Positions 1 through 12,891 of a DNA stretch of 64,000 nt are shown here, piece by piece. The stretch comes from Mycobacterium triplex (GTDB lineage Bacteria; Actinomycetota; Actinomycetes; Mycobacteriales; Mycobacteriaceae): contig NZ_HG964446.1 of the NCBI RefSeq assembly GCF_000689255.1, forward strand, positions 1,937,191 through 2,001,190. Direction: 5' to 3'. The notes under the pieces were generated by a model. The model was given only the letters and a program-made list of their open reading frames with translations. It searched no databases and had not been told where the DNA came from. Every line of letters starts with the position of its first letter. The first letter of the stretch is position 1. Both the position numbers and the translations under genes were made by a program.

Positions 1-866
1 AAATACGTTGAGGCATCAGGGAACAGCTGCAGGCAGTAGCGCAGCATTCCGAAGGTGCCGACCTTGTCCATCACCGCGGTGATCAGGACCGCGGTCGCCG
101 GGGTGGCCTCGACGCAGGCGTCGGGCAGCCAGCGGTGGAACGGCCACAGCGGGGCCTTGACGGCGAAGGCGAACATGAAGCCGCCGAACAGGGCCTTGAA
201 CACGGCGGGGTCGACGCCGGCGAAGCGGCCCGTGGAGATGCCGGTCACGATTTCGCGGAAGTCGAACGTGCCCCCGCCGTGCTGCGCGGTCACCACATAC
301 AGCCCGATGACCGCCGCCAGCATGATCAGACCGCCGAACAGGTTGTACAGCAAGAACTTCACCGCCGCGCGCGACCGGGCGGTGCCCTTGCCGAAGCCGC
401 CGATCAGGAAGTACATCGGGATCAGCATGGCCTCGAAGAACACGTAGAACAGCAGCACGTCCAGCGCGATCACCGAGATCAGCACCATCGACTCGATGGC
501 CAGCGTCAAGGCGACGTAGGCGTGCACGCCCCGGGTGCCCTCGCCGCCGTCGTTCCAGCCCGCCACCAGCAGCAGCGGAACCAGGATCGCGGTCAGCAGC
601 ACGAGGATCACCGCGATGCCGTCCACGCCGAGGTTGTAGCCGGCGCCGAAGGCCGGAATCCAGGGATGCTTTTCCAGGAATTGGTAAGGGGCGCCGCCGG
701 TTTTGAAGCCGAGCGTGACGACGAGTGCGACCGCCAGCGTCAGGATGCTGATGACCAGGCCGGTCCACTTCGCGAGCTGACGCAGGCCGGGCGGCATCAG
801 GATGATGAGGATGGAACCCGCCAGCGGCACCAGCCACAGCACGCTCAGCCAGGGCACGTTAGTCAT
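1..866 (-). CDS. nuoM: NADH-quinone oxidoreductase subunit M (partial)
   Basis: Translating the minus strand from ATG at 866 gives MTNVPWLSVLWLVPLAGS and a long hydrophobic protein with the antiporter-like NuoM features: GVDGIAVILVLLTA, then FFEAMLIPMYFLIG, whose Glu belongs to the proton-pumping antiporter module, then KAPLWPFHRWLPDA. NuoM is one of the three membrane-arm proton pumps of complex I. The reading frame runs off the left edge of the window, so about 288 codons of an expected 500 or more are present. The start lies directly after the MIRU-like repeat, and its ATG overlaps a TGA that ends the repeat's own reading frame. It is the last nuo gene visible in the operon; nuoN would be expected beyond the edge. 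Confidence 0.95.
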   Translation of the reverse strand, partial: MTNVPWLSVLWLVPLAGSILIILMPPGLRQLAKWTGLVISILTLAVALVVTLGFKTGGAPYQFLEKHPWIPAFGAGYNLGVDGIAVILVLLTAILVPLLLVAGWNDGGEGTRGVHAYVALTLAIESMVLISVIALDVLLFYVFFEAMLIPMYFLIGGFGKGTARSRAAVKFLLYNLFGGLIMLAAVIGLYVVTAQHGGGTFDFREIVTGISTGRFAGVDPAVFKALFGGFMFAFAVKAPLWPFHRWLPDACVEATPATAVLITAVMDKVGTFGMLRYCLQLFPDASTY

Positions 867-917
867 GAGCGCCGCTCCTCTTCATCGCTTCGCTCTGCAT
901 CGTCGCGGCGCGCGAGC
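863..917 (-). repeat. MIRU-like intergenic repeat, copy 1 (nuoL/nuoM junction)
   Basis: The 50-odd bases between the nuoL stop and the nuoM start share blocks with the nuoF/nuoG junction, including GAGGAGCGGCGCTCATGA and GACGATGCAGAGC read on the minus strand. The reading frame encodes a tail RRDDAERSDEEERRS whose TGA overlaps the nuoM ATG. This form, length and stop/start overlap match the mycobacterial interspersed repetitive units known from M. tuberculosis operons. I infer that it couples translation across the junction. This copy is the short form without the 25-base insert seen in copy 2. Confidence 0.75.
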
Positions 918-2804
<1,887 letters not shown>

Positions 2805-2814
2805 CGTGGCGTTC

Positions 2815-3114
2815 TTAGCCTTTGAGTAGGTTCGCGTCGTCGACCGACGCCGATTTGCGGGCACGGAAAATCGTCATGATGATGGCCAGGCCGATGACGA
2901 CCTCGCACGCGGCCACCACCATCGTGAAGAACGCGATCATCTGCCCGTCCAGGTGGCCGTGCATGCGCGCGAAGGTGACGAACGCCAGGTTCACGGCGTT
3001 GAGCATCAACTCGACGCACATGAACATGACGATGGCGTTGCGGCGCAGCAGCACACCCGAGGCCCCGATCGTGAACAGCAGCGCCGAAAGGTAAAGGTAG
3101 TTAGCCGGATTCAC
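2815..3114 (-). CDS. nuoK: NADH-quinone oxidoreductase subunit K
   Basis: This is a 99-residue, three-helix membrane subunit of complex I, the usual NuoK length. The conserved glutamate-bearing segment [13 protein letters not shown] is present, as is the second acidic helix [11 protein letters not shown]; both glutamates line the proton channel in the family. The start is a GTG at 3114 ([13 protein letters not shown]) that overlaps the nuoJ TGA by four bases, which indicates translational coupling. Longer in-frame starts would run deep into nuoJ and give arginine-rich sequence. Confidence 0.96.
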   Translation of the reverse strand: MNPANYLYLSALLFTIGASGVLLRRNAIVMFMCVELMLNAVNLAFVTFARMHGHLDGQMIAFFTMVVAACEVVIGLAIIMTIFRARKSASVDDANLLKG

Positions 3115-3887
3115 GACGTACCGCCTTTGATGGCTTGGGCGCGGGGAGTTTGTTTGCCGTCCGCGCCGCGGGTTTGCAGCATGCTCGACACCGACAGGTC
3201 CGAGTAGGAACCGTCGGGCAGCAACGCGGCCACGTCGACCGCGTTGTGGCGGGCGTAGACGCCGGGGCTGGGCAGCGGGGTCGGGCGGCCGCCGGAGCGG
3301 AACCGCTCCTCGGAAAGTTCGCGCTGTGTCTTGCGGCGTTCGAAACGTTCGCGGTGCGCGAGCACCATCGCCCCGACCGCGGCGGCGATCAGCAGGGCGC
3401 TGGTCAGTTCGAACGCCCACAGGTAGCGCGAAAAGATCAGTGCCGCCAGGCCTTCGACGTTGCCGTTGGCATTCGCGGTGGTCAGTCCGACGAAGCCACC
3501 GGTTGTCACCTTGCCGATGGCGGCGACCAGCAGGATGCCGAAGCCGACTCCGGTGATCACCGCGGCGACGCGCTGACCGCGCAGCGTTTCCTTCAGCGAC
3601 TCCGCGGAATCCACGCCGATCAACATCAGCACGAACAGGAACAGCATCATCACCGCGCCGGTGTAGACCACGACTTGAACCACGCCCAAGAACAGTGCGT
3701 CCTGGATCATGTAGAAGATCGCCAGGATGATCATGGTCATCGCCAGGAACATCGCCGAGTACACGGCGTTGACGGCCGTGACCACCCCGATCGCGCCGAT
3801 CACGGCGAGAGCGCCGAGCAGCCAGAAGGCCACCGCTTCGCCGGTGGAGGTGCGAGCGATGACGTCGCTGGCCAGGTTGGTGATCAC
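3111..3887 (-). CDS. nuoJ: NADH-quinone oxidoreductase subunit J
   Basis: This 258-residue membrane subunit of complex I contains the NuoJ hallmark [19 protein letters not shown] in its third helix region. It is longer than E. coli NuoJ because of a hydrophilic C-terminal tail after about residue 180, which is normal in mycobacteria. The start is a GTG at 3887 (VITNLASDV) preceded by AGGAG and overlapping the nuoI stop by four bases. The C-terminus overlaps nuoK by four bases. Confidence 0.93.
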   Translation of the reverse strand: MITNLASDVIARTSTGEAVAFWLLGALAVIGAIGVVTAVNAVYSAMFLAMTMIILAIFYMIQDALFLGVVQVVVYTGAVMMLFLFVLMLIGVDSAESLKETLRGQRVAAVITGVGFGILLVAAIGKVTTGGFVGLTTANANGNVEGLAALIFSRYLWAFELTSALLIAAAVGAMVLAHRERFERRKTQRELSEERFRSGGRPTPLPSPGVYARHNAVDVAALLPDGSYSDLSVSSMLQTRGADGKQTPRAQAIKGGTS

Positions 3888-4429
3888 CGGGCGTCTCCTG
3901 CGTTCTGATTCCGGCGCAGACCATCCGCGGTGACGTTGCCCTGGTAGTAGTCCTTGTCGGTGGCGCCCTCGGTCCGCGGGTGCGGCGGCGCGAGCATGTT
4001 CTGCAGCAGCGGCGCCAGCAGCCGGTCCTTTTCGTAGATCAGGTCGGCACGGTTGTCGTCGGCCATCTCGTAGTCGTTGGTCATCGTCAGCGCGCGGGTC
4101 GGGCAGGCCTCGATGCACAGACCGCAGCCGATGCACCGCAGATAGTTGATCTGGTACACCCGGCCGTAGCGCTCTCCCGGCGAAAACCTTGCCTCGTCGG
4201 TGTTGTCGGCGCCCTCGACGTAGATCGCGTCCGCAGGACAGGCCCAGGCGCACAGCTCGCAGCCGATGCACTTCTCCAGGCCGTCGGGGTACCGGTTGAG
4301 TTGGTGACGGCCGTGATAGCGCGGGGCGACCGGGCCGGGTTTCTCCGGATACTCCTCGGTGACAGTCTTTTTGAACATCGCCCCGAATGTCACGCCGAAT
4401 CCGGCCACGGCGTCGAGGAATTTAGCCAT
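3884..4429 (-). CDS. nuoI: NADH-quinone oxidoreductase subunit I, ferredoxin-type
   Basis: This 181-residue hydrophilic subunit binds two [4Fe-4S] clusters and passes electrons from NuoG towards NuoB. Both cluster motifs are intact: [12 protein letters not shown] and [12 protein letters not shown]. The ATG at 4429 (MAKFLDAV) follows a strong GGAGGAA ribosome-binding site seven bases away; a start seven codons upstream is possible but would bury that site. The start lies eight bases inside the 3' end of nuoH. Confidence 0.96.
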   Translation of the reverse strand: MAKFLDAVAGFGVTFGAMFKKTVTEEYPEKPGPVAPRYHGRHQLNRYPDGLEKCIGCELCAWACPADAIYVEGADNTDEARFSPGERYGRVYQINYLRCIGCGLCIEACPTRALTMTNDYEMADDNRADLIYEKDRLLAPLLQNMLAPPHPRTEGATDKDYYQGNVTADGLRRNQNAGDAR

Positions 4430-5693
4430 GTGCTTCCTCCTTGCTCGCACTGACTGCCGGCGTCAGCACTTTGCCCGGCAGCGGTGGTGTCGGGAATGCC
4501 GGTGGCGGCGGCAGGGCGTCGGCACGCTTGCGCAGCTCGCGCGCCAGTGCGCGATTGCCCGGTGTGCTGAACGGCTTGCGCAGCAACATCACCAGCGCCA
4601 CGGCGAAGACGAGGCTGCAGACCACCAGCAGCGGAGTCCAATACGCGTACCCCTGGTTGCGCAGTGTGCGGATGACCGCCGCGATCAGCACCCACACCAG
4701 CGACGCGGGGATAAGGAGTTTCCAGCCCAGGGCCATGAACTGGTCGTAGCGCAGCCGGGGCAGGCTGGCACGCAGCCACATGTAGATGAACAGGAACACC
4801 CACATCTTCGCGGTGAACCAGAGCACCGGCCACCAGCCGGTGTTCGCACCGTCCCACATGTTCAGCGGCCACGGGGCGTGCCAGCCGCCGAAGAACATCA
4901 ACGTGGCGAGCGACGAAACCGTCATCATGTTGACGTATTCGGCAAGCATGAACATCGCGAACTTCAGTGACGAGTACTCGGTGTGGAAGCCGGCGACGAG
5001 TTCACCCTCGGCTTCCGGCAGATCGAATGGGGCGCGGTTGGTTTCACCGACCATCGAGATCAGGTAGATGATGAACGACGGCAGCAGCAGGAATATGTAC
5101 CAGACGCCGTCCTGTGCCTTGATGATTCCGGACGTCGACATGGTGCCGGCGAACAGGAAGACCGCCGCGAACGACAGCCCCATCGACACTTCGTAGGAGA
5201 TGACCTGCGCGGTGGACCGCACCCCACCCAGCAGCGGGTAGGTCGAGCCGGATGCCCAGCCGCCCAGCACGATGCCGTAGACGCCGATCGCGGAGAGTCC
5301 CAGGATGAACAGCACCGCGGCCGGCATGTCGGTCAGCTGCAGGGGCGTGCGGTGACCGAAGACCGTCACCTCGGGGCCGAACGGGATGAAAGCGAACGCG
5401 GTGAACGCGGGGATCGTCGAGATGACCGGCGCCGCCATGTAGACGAACCAGTCGACGCCGCGGGGAGTGATGCTCTCCTTGAGCGCCAGCTTGATTCCGT
5501 CGGCCAGACTCTGCAGGGCCCCCCAGGGGCCCGCCCGGTTGGGGCCGGGCCGACGCTGCATCCAGCCAAGGATCTTGCGCTCGAGCAGGATTGCGAGCAA
5601 GACGTTCAGCATCAAGAAGACGAAGATCGCCAGCGCCTTGCCGAGCACCAGCCACCAGGTGTCGTGTCCGAAGGCGGTCAAGGTGGTCGTCAT
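4422..5693 (-). CDS. nuoH: NADH-quinone oxidoreductase subunit H
   Basis: This 423-residue membrane subunit joins the membrane arm to the peripheral arm and shapes the quinone site. Family motifs are visible: [20 protein letters not shown] near the N-terminus, [20 protein letters not shown] in the middle loop, with its conserved acidic residues, and [18 protein letters not shown] near the C-terminus. The ATG at 5693 overlaps the nuoG stop by four bases (ATGA). A proline-rich C-terminal extension of about 40 residues is typical of actinobacteria. Confidence 0.96.
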   Translation of the reverse strand: MTTTLTAFGHDTWWLVLGKALAIFVFLMLNVLLAILLERKILGWMQRRPGPNRAGPWGALQSLADGIKLALKESITPRGVDWFVYMAAPVISTIPAFTAFAFIPFGPEVTVFGHRTPLQLTDMPAAVLFILGLSAIGVYGIVLGGWASGSTYPLLGGVRSTAQVISYEVSMGLSFAAVFLFAGTMSTSGIIKAQDGVWYIFLLLPSFIIYLISMVGETNRAPFDLPEAEGELVAGFHTEYSSLKFAMFMLAEYVNMMTVSSLATLMFFGGWHAPWPLNMWDGANTGWWPVLWFTAKMWVFLFIYMWLRASLPRLRYDQFMALGWKLLIPASLVWVLIAAVIRTLRNQGYAYWTPLLVVCSLVFAVALVMLLRKPFSTPGNRALARELRKRADALPPPPAFPTPPLPGKVLTPAVSASKEEAHG

Positions 5694-8107
5694 GAGCCCA
5701 CTCCGATCTTCACGACGCTGCCGACGGTGACCCCCAGGTCCCGCTGCACCGCCGAGCCCGGCGAGTTCAGCGGTAGCCACACCACTCGGTCGGGCATGTC
5801 AGTGATGTTCAGCGGCAAGCTGATTGATCCCCGCGATGTGCTGACCGTGACCGTGTCGCCCTCGGACGCGCCGATCTCGGTCGCGGTGCCGGCCGACAGC
5901 CGGGCCACGGGTTTGCGTGCCGTGCCCGCCAGATACGGTTCGCCGTCTTGTGCGCGACCGTTGTCGAGCATCATCCGCCAGCCGGTGAGCACGGCCTCGC
6001 CCTGGCCGGGCCGCGGCGGCTCGGGTGCTTGAACCGTTGCGCCGCTGGCGCGCTCGCCCTCCCAGTTGCCCAGCGCCGAGATTTGCTCGCGAGCCGCCTG
6101 CACGCCGGTCATCCCGAGGTAGACACCCATTTCGTCGGCCAGCGTGTCGAGGATCTGGTGATCGGATTGGGTGGCTCGCTGGGTGGTGCCGCGTAGCGCT
6201 GGCTCGAAGGGCCGGAATCGGCCTTCCCAGTTGACGAATGCACCCGCCTTCTGTGTGGTGGGCGCGACGGGGAACACGACATCGGCGCGTTCGGTGACCT
6301 CGCTGTGCCGCAGTTCCAGGCTGACGACGAAGTTGGCGGCGTCCAGCGCGGCCAGCACCGCATCCGGATCGGCGAAGTCGGCCGGCTCGATACCGCCGAC
6401 CAGCAGCGCGCCCAGGCTTCCGTCCGTCGCGGCGGCCAGAATGCCGTCGACGTCACGCCCCGGGGCAGAAGGCAATTCGTCGACATTCCAGGCCGCGGCC
6501 ACCTCGGCACGGGCGGTGTCGTCGGCCACCGGACGACCGCCGGGCAGCAGGCCGGGCAGTGCGCCGGCTTCGAGCGCGCCACGTTCGCCGGCGCGTCGCG
6601 GCACCCAGGCCAGTCGCGCGCCGGTGGCATCGGCCAGACGGGCGGCCGCGGACAATCCGCCCGGTACGGTGGCCAGGCGTTCGCCGACCATGATGACCGC
6701 TCCGGCCTTCGACAGCAGCTCGCCCACCTCGCCGGTGGCCAGGCTGTTCAGGGTGGACGGTTCCGCGCCGGGCACGGTTTGGAGCAGCCGGCCCGACATC
6801 TTCGTCAGCGCACGCGTGGCGAACGGCGCGACCGCGTAGATCGGCACGCCGCGCTTGCGTGCGGCCTTGCGCAGCCGCAGGAATACGATCGGTGCCTCGT
6901 CCTCCGGCTCGAAGCCGACCAGCACGACCACTGGCGCCGATTCCAGATCGGAGAAGCTGACCGTGAGCGGCCGGCCCGCGATGCGTGCCGCGAGAAACTC
7001 CGCCTCTTCGGCTGAGGAGGGGCGGGCGCGAAAGTCGATGTCGTTGGTGTCCAACACGATTCGCGCGAACTTGGCATAAGCGTAGGAGTCTTCCCAGGTA
7101 CCGCGGCCGCCGACCAGCACACCGGTGCGACCGCGGGCTGATTCGAGGCCCTGCGTTGCGGCCACGATCGCGTGGGCCCACGACGCGGGCTGCAGCGTGC
7201 CGTCGGCGTCGCGGACCAGGGGAGTGGTGAGCACGTCGGGCTGAGTGTCGTAGCGGAAGGCCCACCGGCCCTTGTCGCAGTTCCACTCCTCGTTGACCTC
7301 GGGGTCGTCACCGGCGAGCCGGCGCAGCACCTTGCCGCGGCGGTGGTCGGTGCGCTCGGCGCAGCCGCCGGCGCAATGCTCGCACACGCTGGGGCTGGAG
7401 ACCAGATCGAAGGGGCGGGCCCGGAATCGGTAGGCGGTGCCGGTCAGCGCGCCCACCGGGCAGATCTGCACGGTGTTGCCCGAGAAGTAGGAGTCGAACG
7501 GCTCGTTGGCGTAGATGCCGACCTGCTGCAGGGCGCCGCGCTCCTGCATGTCGATGAATGGATCGCCGGCGATCTGCTCGGAGAACCGCGTGCAGCGCGC
7601 GCACAGGATGCACCGTTCGCGGTCCAGTAGCACCTGCGAGGAGATGTTGATCGGCTTGGCGAAGGTGCGCTTGACATCTTCGAAACGAGAATCGGTGCGG
7701 CCGTTGGACATTGCCTGGTTCTGCAGGGGACATTCGCCGCCCTTGTCGCACATCGGGCAGTCCAGCGGGTGGTTGATCAGCAGCAGCTCCATCACGCCGT
7801 GCTGGGCCTTGTCCGCGGCCTCGGAGGTGAGCTGGGTGCGCACCACCATGTCGTCGGTGCACACGATGGTGCACGACGCCATCGGCTTGCGCTGCCCCTC
7901 CACCTCGACCATGCACTGCCGGCACGCTCCGACCGGGTCGAGCAACGGGTGGTCGCAGAACCTCGGAATCTGGATCCCCATCAACTCGGCCGCGCGGATC
8001 ACCAGAGTTCCTTTGGGGACCGAGATTTGGGTGCCGTCGATGGTCAGCGTCACCATATCTGGCGGCGTCACCTCGTCGCCGGTCTGGGTCTTGGCCGCTG
8101 TGGTCAT
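5690..8107 (-). CDS. nuoG: NADH-quinone oxidoreductase subunit G
   Basis: This 805-residue subunit is the large iron-sulfur protein of the complex I peripheral arm. In order it shows the N-terminal [2Fe-2S] ferredoxin domain ([18 protein letters not shown]), the His/Cys-ligated cluster region ([17 protein letters not shown]), a [4Fe-4S] motif CILCARC, then CEHCAGGC and a molybdopterin-oxidoreductase-like domain that in NuoG no longer holds molybdenum. The start is an ATG at 8107 whose first bases overlap the TGA of the reading frame in the upstream MIRU-like repeat. The 3' end overlaps nuoH by four bases. Confidence 0.96.
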   Translation of the reverse strand: MTTAAKTQTGDEVTPPDMVTLTIDGTQISVPKGTLVIRAAELMGIQIPRFCDHPLLDPVGACRQCMVEVEGQRKPMASCTIVCTDDMVVRTQLTSEAADKAQHGVMELLLINHPLDCPMCDKGGECPLQNQAMSNGRTDSRFEDVKRTFAKPINISSQVLLDRERCILCARCTRFSEQIAGDPFIDMQERGALQQVGIYANEPFDSYFSGNTVQICPVGALTGTAYRFRARPFDLVSSPSVCEHCAGGCAERTDHRRGKVLRRLAGDDPEVNEEWNCDKGRWAFRYDTQPDVLTTPLVRDADGTLQPASWAHAIVAATQGLESARGRTGVLVGGRGTWEDSYAYAKFARIVLDTNDIDFRARPSSAEEAEFLAARIAGRPLTVSFSDLESAPVVVLVGFEPEDEAPIVFLRLRKAARKRGVPIYAVAPFATRALTKMSGRLLQTVPGAEPSTLNSLATGEVGELLSKAGAVIMVGERLATVPGGLSAAARLADATGARLAWVPRRAGERGALEAGALPGLLPGGRPVADDTARAEVAAAWNVDELPSAPGRDVDGILAAATDGSLGALLVGGIEPADFADPDAVLAALDAANFVVSLELRHSEVTERADVVFPVAPTTQKAGAFVNWEGRFRPFEPALRGTTQRATQSDHQILDTLADEMGVYLGMTGVQAAREQISALGNWEGERASGATVQAPEPPRPGQGEAVLTGWRMMLDNGRAQDGEPYLAGTARKPVARLSAGTATEIGASEGDTVTVSTSRGSISLPLNITDMPDRVVWLPLNSPGSAVQRDLGVTVGSVVKIGVGS

Positions 8108-8187
8108 GAGCGCCGCTCCTCTCCCCCGCGAGCGGGAGGTGCCCCCACATCGCTCTTTTGCTCTGCATCGTCGCCGGCGCGTGTCAT
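8104..8187 (-). repeat. MIRU-like intergenic repeat, copy 2 (nuoF/nuoG junction), with 27-codon reading frame
   Basis: The minus strand between nuoF and nuoG carries a complete mini reading frame that starts at ATG 8187, encodes [15 protein letters not shown] and ends EERRS, with a TGA that overlaps the nuoG ATG (ATGA). Its ends match copy 1 (GAGGAGCGGCGCTCATGA and ATGCAGAGC). Compared with copy 1 it contains an insert of about 25 bases that includes the inverted repeat CCCGCGAGCGGG. The architecture is that of mycobacterial interspersed repetitive units, which bridge genes inside operons. Whether the mini peptide is made is unknown. Confidence 0.75.
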
Positions 8188-8195
8188 GAGCGCGT

Positions 8196-9512
8196 TCACG
8201 CCTTTCCGTTCGCCGTAAGCATGGAGTCTCGGGGGTCGAACGGGCAGCCGCCTCCTTCGACGTGGGCGATGTACTCGTCGCGGAAATACTTGATCGACGA
8301 CATCACCGGGCTGGCCGCACCATCGCCCAACGCGCAGAACGACTTTCCGAGGATCGCGTCGGAGATGTCCAGCAATTTGTCCAGATCCTCGTGGGTGCCC
8401 TTACCCGTCTCGAGCCGCGTGTAGATCTGGTCGAGCCAGAACGTGCCCTCGCGGCACGGTGTGCATTTGCCGCACGACTCGTGCTTGTAGAAGTACGTCC
8501 AGCGCTGCACCGCGCGCACCACGCAGGTGGTCTCGTCAAAGATCTCCAGCGCCTTGGTGCCCAGCATCGAGCCGGCGGCGCCGACGCCCTCGTAATCCAG
8601 TGGCACATCGAGGTGTTCGTCGGTGAGCAGTGGTGTCGACGATCCGCCCGGTGTCCAGAACTTCAGCCGGTGTCCGGCGCGGACCCCACCGGCGTAGTCG
8701 AGCAACTCGCGCAGCGTGATGCCCAGCGGGGCCTCGTACTGGCCGGGGCGGGTGACGTGCCCGGACAGCGAATACAGTGTGAAGCCCGGCGATTTCTCGC
8801 TGCCCATCGACCGGAACCATTCAACGCCGTTGAGAATGATCGACGGCACGCTGGCGATGGTCTCGACGTTGTTGATCACCGTGGGGCAGCCGTAAAGCCC
8901 TGCCACGGCGGGGAACGGCGGGCGCAGCCGGGGCTGGCCGCGCCGGCCCTCCAGACCCTCCAGCAGCGCGGTTTCCTCACCGCAGATGTAGGCGCCCGCA
9001 CCGGCGTGGACCACCAGTTCCAGGTCGTAGCCGGATCCGTTGATGTCGCGGCCCAAAAAACCGGCGGCGTAAGCCTCGGCGACCGCGTTCTGCAGCCGGC
9101 GCAGCACCGGCACCACCTCGCCGCGCACGTAGATGAAGGCGTGGCTGGCCCGGATGGCATAGGAGGCGATGATGGCGCCCTCCACCAGTAGGTGGGGCGT
9201 CGCCAGCATCAGCGGAATGTCTTTGCACGTACCGGGTTCTGATTCGTCGGCGTTGACCACCAGGTAGTGCGGCTTGGCGGCCGGGCCGGAGTCGCCCTGT
9301 GGGATGAACGACCACTTTGTTCCGGTCGAGAAGCCGGCGCCGCCGCGACCGCGTAGGCCCGAGTCCTTCACGGCCCCGATCACCGCGTCGGGCTCCATCG
9401 CCAGCGCCTTCTTCAGCGCCTGGTAACCGTCGTGACGTTGGTAGGTCTCCAGCGTGAACGACTTCGGGTCGTCCCAGTAGCGGCTGATGACCGGGGTCAG
9501 CGGGGTGGTCAT
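8196..9512 (-). CDS. nuoF: NADH-quinone oxidoreductase subunit F
   Basis: This 438-residue subunit is the NADH- and FMN-binding entry point of complex I. The NADH loop [16 protein letters not shown], the FMN-binding segment [19 protein letters not shown] and the [4Fe-4S] motif [12 protein letters not shown] are all intact. I chose the ATG at 9512 ([13 protein letters not shown]), which overlaps the nuoE stop by four bases; the longer frame upstream only shadows nuoE. The stop at 8196 is followed after eight bases by the mini reading frame of the MIRU-like repeat. Confidence 0.96.
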   Translation of the reverse strand: MTTPLTPVISRYWDDPKSFTLETYQRHDGYQALKKALAMEPDAVIGAVKDSGLRGRGGAGFSTGTKWSFIPQGDSGPAAKPHYLVVNADESEPGTCKDIPLMLATPHLLVEGAIIASYAIRASHAFIYVRGEVVPVLRRLQNAVAEAYAAGFLGRDINGSGYDLELVVHAGAGAYICGEETALLEGLEGRRGQPRLRPPFPAVAGLYGCPTVINNVETIASVPSIILNGVEWFRSMGSEKSPGFTLYSLSGHVTRPGQYEAPLGITLRELLDYAGGVRAGHRLKFWTPGGSSTPLLTDEHLDVPLDYEGVGAAGSMLGTKALEIFDETTCVVRAVQRWTYFYKHESCGKCTPCREGTFWLDQIYTRLETGKGTHEDLDKLLDISDAILGKSFCALGDGAASPVMSSIKYFRDEYIAHVEGGGCPFDPRDSMLTANGKA

Positions 9513-10282
9513 GACTTGCCTCCGGGAGCCGGTGGGGCTTCCATGCCCTTCTCCTTCGCCACCTGCAGCCCGGCCAAAGTGGCTGCGCCGGCGCCACCCT
9601 GCCCTTCGTCGGGGCGCTCGTCGGGGAGGCCGGCCAGGATGCGGGACGTCTCGCGGAACTTGCACAGCGGTGCACCGCGGGTGGGCGCCTTGGGCTTGCC
9701 GGCCCGCAGCGAGTCGACGAGTTCCCGCGCGGACTGAGGCGTCTGGTTGTCGTAGAACTCCCAGTTGACCATCACCACCGGCGCGAAGTCGCACGCGGCG
9801 TTGCACTCGATGTGCTGCAGGGTGACCGATCCATCGGCGGTGGTCTCGTCGTTGCCGATGCCGAGATGTTCTTTGAGCGAATCGAATATCGCGTCGCCGC
9901 CCATCACCGCGCACAGCGTGTTGGTGCAGACGCCGACCACGTAATCACCGGTGGGGCCGCGGCGGTACATCGTGTAGAAGCTGCCCACCGCCGACACCTC
10001 GGCGCCGCTCAGCCCGAGCTGCTCGCCGCAGAACTCCAGGCCCGCCGGTGTCAGGTAGGAATCCTCTGCTTGGACCAGGTGCAGCAACGGCAACAACGCG
10101 GAGCGCTTGTTGGGGTAGCGGCTGATGATCTCCTTGGCGTCGACCTCCAGCCGTGCCCGGACCTCCGGCGAATACGACTGCGGCGCACCTTCGACCACGA
10201 ACTGGTTGGGTTCTTCGGGCGGCGGTCCGAGCCGGATGAACACCCGCTCGCCAGAGCCGTTGCCTCCCATGGGCGCCGTCAT
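9509..10282 (-). CDS. nuoE: NADH-quinone oxidoreductase subunit E
   Basis: This 257-residue thioredoxin-fold subunit of the complex I NADH module binds a [2Fe-2S] cluster through cysteines visible in [13 protein letters not shown] and [16 protein letters not shown]. The start is an ATG at 10282 overlapping the nuoD TGA by four bases; a second ATG lies four codons downstream. The roughly 50-residue C-terminal extension rich in Gly, Ala and Pro is common in mycobacterial NuoE and has no assigned function. Confidence 0.95.
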   Translation of the reverse strand: MTAPMGGNGSGERVFIRLGPPPEEPNQFVVEGAPQSYSPEVRARLEVDAKEIISRYPNKRSALLPLLHLVQAEDSYLTPAGLEFCGEQLGLSGAEVSAVGSFYTMYRRGPTGDYVVGVCTNTLCAVMGGDAIFDSLKEHLGIGNDETTADGSVTLQHIECNAACDFAPVVMVNWEFYDNQTPQSARELVDSLRAGKPKAPTRGAPLCKFRETSRILAGLPDERPDEGQGGAGAATLAGLQVAKEKGMEAPPAPGGKS

Positions 10283-11604
10283 CGGTCGACTCCGCCCATG
10301 ACCGGGTCGATGCTGGCGACCGCGGTGATCAGATCGGCGACCATCCCGCCCTCGCACATCGCTGCGACGGACTGCAGATTGGTGAAGGAGGGATCGCGAT
10401 AATGCACTCGGTAAGGCCGGGTTCCGCCGTCGCTGACCATGTGCACGCCGAGCTCTCCGCGGGGTGATTCCACCGCGCTGTACACCTGTCCGGCCGGCAC
10501 CCGGATACCCTCGGTCACCAACTTGAAGTGGTGGATCAATGCTTCCATCGAACCGCCCATGATCTTGGCGATGTGCTCCGGCGAATTACCCATGCCGTCG
10601 GGGCCTACCTTGAGGTCGGCGGGCCAGGCGATCTTGCGGTCCTCGACCATGTACGGACCGGGCTTGAGCTTGTCCAGGCACTGCTCCACGATCTTGATCG
10701 ACTCCCACATCTCCTTGACGCGAATCATGTAGCGCCCGTACGCATCACACGTGTCGGCGGTGATCACGTCGAACTCGTAGTTCTCGTACCCGCAGTAGGG
10801 TTCGCTCTTGCGCAGGTCGTGCGGTAAGCCGGTGGCACGCAGGATCGGCCCGGTGATACCCAGCGCCATGCAGCCCGTCAAGTCGAGATAGCCGACGTCC
10901 TCGGTGCGCGCTTTCCAGATGGCGTTTTCGTTGAGCAGATCGCCCATTTCGCGCAGCACCTGCTTGAGCCCCTTGAGGCTTTCGACGATGTCGGCTTCGG
11001 CGCCCGGCGGTAAGTCCTGCGCCACCCCGCCCGGGCGAATGTAGGCACTGTTCATCCGCAGACCGCTGATCTTTTCGAACAGGGTCAGGACGATCTCGCG
11101 TCCCCGGAAGCCGACGAACATCGGCGTCATCGCGCCCAGTTCCATGCCGCCGGTGGCCAGTGCGACCAGGTGCGAGGAGATCCGGTTGAGCTCCATCATC
11201 AGGACGCGGATGACGTTGACCCGCTCCGGGATCTCGTCGGTGATACCGAGCAGCTTCTCGACGCCGAGACAATAGGCGGTCTCGTTGAAAAACGGTGACA
11301 GGTAATCCATTCGGGTCACGAATGTGACACCCTGCGTCCAGTACCGGTATTCGAGATTCTTCTCGATTCCGGTGTGCAGGTAGCCGATTCCGCAGCGGAC
11401 CTCGGTGACGGTCTCGCCTTCGATCTCGAGGATCAGCCGCAGCACCCCGTGCGTCGACGGGTGCTGGGGCCCCATGTTGACGACGATGCGTTCACCGGGA
11501 TCCGCGGCGCGGGCGGCCTCGACGACCTGCCCCCAATCCTGTCCGCCGGCGACAACGACAGTTTCGGCGCCGCCATCGTGCGTCGAGTCGGTGATTGTGC
11601 TCAT
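10279..11604 (-). CDS. nuoD: NADH-quinone oxidoreductase subunit D
   Basis: This 441-residue protein is the 49-kDa subunit that forms much of the ubiquinone/menaquinone pocket with NuoB. It contains the diagnostic [15 protein letters not shown] segment, with the quinone-contacting histidine in the loop, and the C-terminal RAPGF-equivalent region [14 protein letters not shown]. The ATG at 11604 shares one base with the nuoC stop (TGATG), which implies termination-reinitiation. The N-terminus has a short variable region before the conserved fold. Confidence 0.96.
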   Translation of the reverse strand: MSTITDSTHDGGAETVVVAGGQDWGQVVEAARAADPGERIVVNMGPQHPSTHGVLRLILEIEGETVTEVRCGIGYLHTGIEKNLEYRYWTQGVTFVTRMDYLSPFFNETAYCLGVEKLLGITDEIPERVNVIRVLMMELNRISSHLVALATGGMELGAMTPMFVGFRGREIVLTLFEKISGLRMNSAYIRPGGVAQDLPPGAEADIVESLKGLKQVLREMGDLLNENAIWKARTEDVGYLDLTGCMALGITGPILRATGLPHDLRKSEPYCGYENYEFDVITADTCDAYGRYMIRVKEMWESIKIVEQCLDKLKPGPYMVEDRKIAWPADLKVGPDGMGNSPEHIAKIMGGSMEALIHHFKLVTEGIRVPAGQVYSAVESPRGELGVHMVSDGGTRPYRVHYRDPSFTNLQSVAAMCEGGMVADLITAVASIDPVMGGVDR

Positions 11605-12332
11605 CAGTTGTACGCTCTCCGCTCGTCGGGCGGGGGTATCTGTGCTCCCTTGTACTCGACGGGAATACCGCCGAGCGGGTAGTCCTTGCGCTGCGGATGG
11701 CCGTGCCAGTCGTCCGGCATTTCGATGCGGGTCAGCGAGGGGTGCCCGTCGAAGATGATGCCGAAGAAGTCATACGTTTCGCGCTCGTGCCAGTCGTTGG
11801 TCGGGTAGATGCCATACAGCGACGGGATGTGCGGATCACCGTCGGGCGCAGACACTTCCAGCCGGACCCGGCGATTGTGCGTGATCGACTGCAGCGGGTA
11901 GACGGCGTGCAGTTCGCGGCCGGTCTCGTGTGGGTAGTGCACGCCACTCACACCGAGGCACATCTCGAAGCGCAGTTCGGGTTCGTCGCGCAGCCGTTGA
12001 GCCACGTGTGGCAGTGCCTCGCGGCGCACGTGCAACGTCAGTTCGTTGCGGTCGACGACGACTTTCTCTACGGCGTTTTCGAATTCGATGCCGCCGGCCT
12101 TCAGCGCGTCGGTCAGCCGGTCGACCACGTCGTCGAAATAGCCGCCATAGGGCCGGGGACTGCTGCCCGGCAGTGTGATCTCCCGCACCAGCCGCCCGTA
12201 TCCGGACGTATCACCCGAGCCGGAAATGCCGAACATGCCACGGCGCACGTTGATCACTTCTTCGTCGGGGGAGGGCACCGGGCCGCCCACTTCGCTGGCG
12301 GCTACCTTCGGGTCGTGTTCCGGTGAGCTCAT
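11604..12332 (-). CDS. nuoC: NADH-quinone oxidoreductase subunit C
   Basis: This 242-residue hydrophilic subunit is the 30-kDa scaffold of the complex I connecting module. The signature [26 protein letters not shown] (split here: [18 protein letters not shown] followed by [20 protein letters not shown]) is clear. The start chosen is the ATG at 12332 ([10 protein letters not shown]), overlapping the nuoB stop by four bases. The longer open frame upstream is a shadow of nuoB. Confidence 0.95.
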   Translation of the reverse strand: MSSPEHDPKVAASEVGGPVPSPDEEVINVRRGMFGISGSGDTSGYGRLVREITLPGSSPRPYGGYFDDVVDRLTDALKAGGIEFENAVEKVVVDRNELTLHVRREALPHVAQRLRDEPELRFEMCLGVSGVHYPHETGRELHAVYPLQSITHNRRVRLEVSAPDGDPHIPSLYGIYPTNDWHERETYDFFGIIFDGHPSLTRIEMPDDWHGHPQRKDYPLGGIPVEYKGAQIPPPDERRAYN

Positions 12333-12883
12333 CGCAGCAGCCCACGCATCTCGATGGTGGGCCGGGCGCCCAGCGCCGCTTGCTCGGCTTCGGCGATGGC
12401 CTGCTCGCGGTTCACACCCAACGGCATTTCCTGAATCTTCTCGTGCAGCTTGAGAATTGCGTACAACAGCATCTCCGGGCGGGGTGGGCAGCCGGGGAGG
12501 TAGATGTCGACCGGAACCACGTGGTCCACGCCCTGGACGATCGCATAGTTGTTGAACATCCCGCCGGAGGACGCGCAGACACCCATGGCCAGTACCCATT
12601 TCGGCTCTGCCATCTGGTCGTAGATCTGGCGCAGCACCGGGGCCATCTTCTGGCTCACCCGTCCCGCCACGATCATCAGATCGGCCTGGCGCGGTGTCGC
12701 CGAGAAGCGCTCCATCCCGAACCGCGCGATGTCGAACCGTGGTCCGGCCGTTGCCATCATCTCGATCGCGCAGCACGCCAACCCGAACGTTGCCGGCCAC
12801 AGCGAGTTCTTGCGGACGTAGCCGGCGATCTTCTCGACGGTCCCGAGCAGGATGCCTGCGGGTAGCTGTTCTTCCAGGCCCAT
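12329..12883 (-). CDS. nuoB: NADH-quinone oxidoreductase subunit B
   Basis: This 184-residue subunit holds cluster N2, the terminal [4Fe-4S] centre that reduces quinone. The ligands are visible as the tandem cysteines in [22 protein letters not shown] and [10 protein letters not shown]. The length matches the family. The ATG at 12883 lies eight bases downstream of the nuoA stop. The 3' end overlaps nuoC by four bases. Confidence 0.97.
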   Translation of the reverse strand: MGLEEQLPAGILLGTVEKIAGYVRKNSLWPATFGLACCAIEMMATAGPRFDIARFGMERFSATPRQADLMIVAGRVSQKMAPVLRQIYDQMAEPKWVLAMGVCASSGGMFNNYAIVQGVDHVVPVDIYLPGCPPRPEMLLYAILKLHEKIQEMPLGVNREQAIAEAEQAALGARPTIEMRGLLR

Positions 12884-12891
12884 GAGTTACC

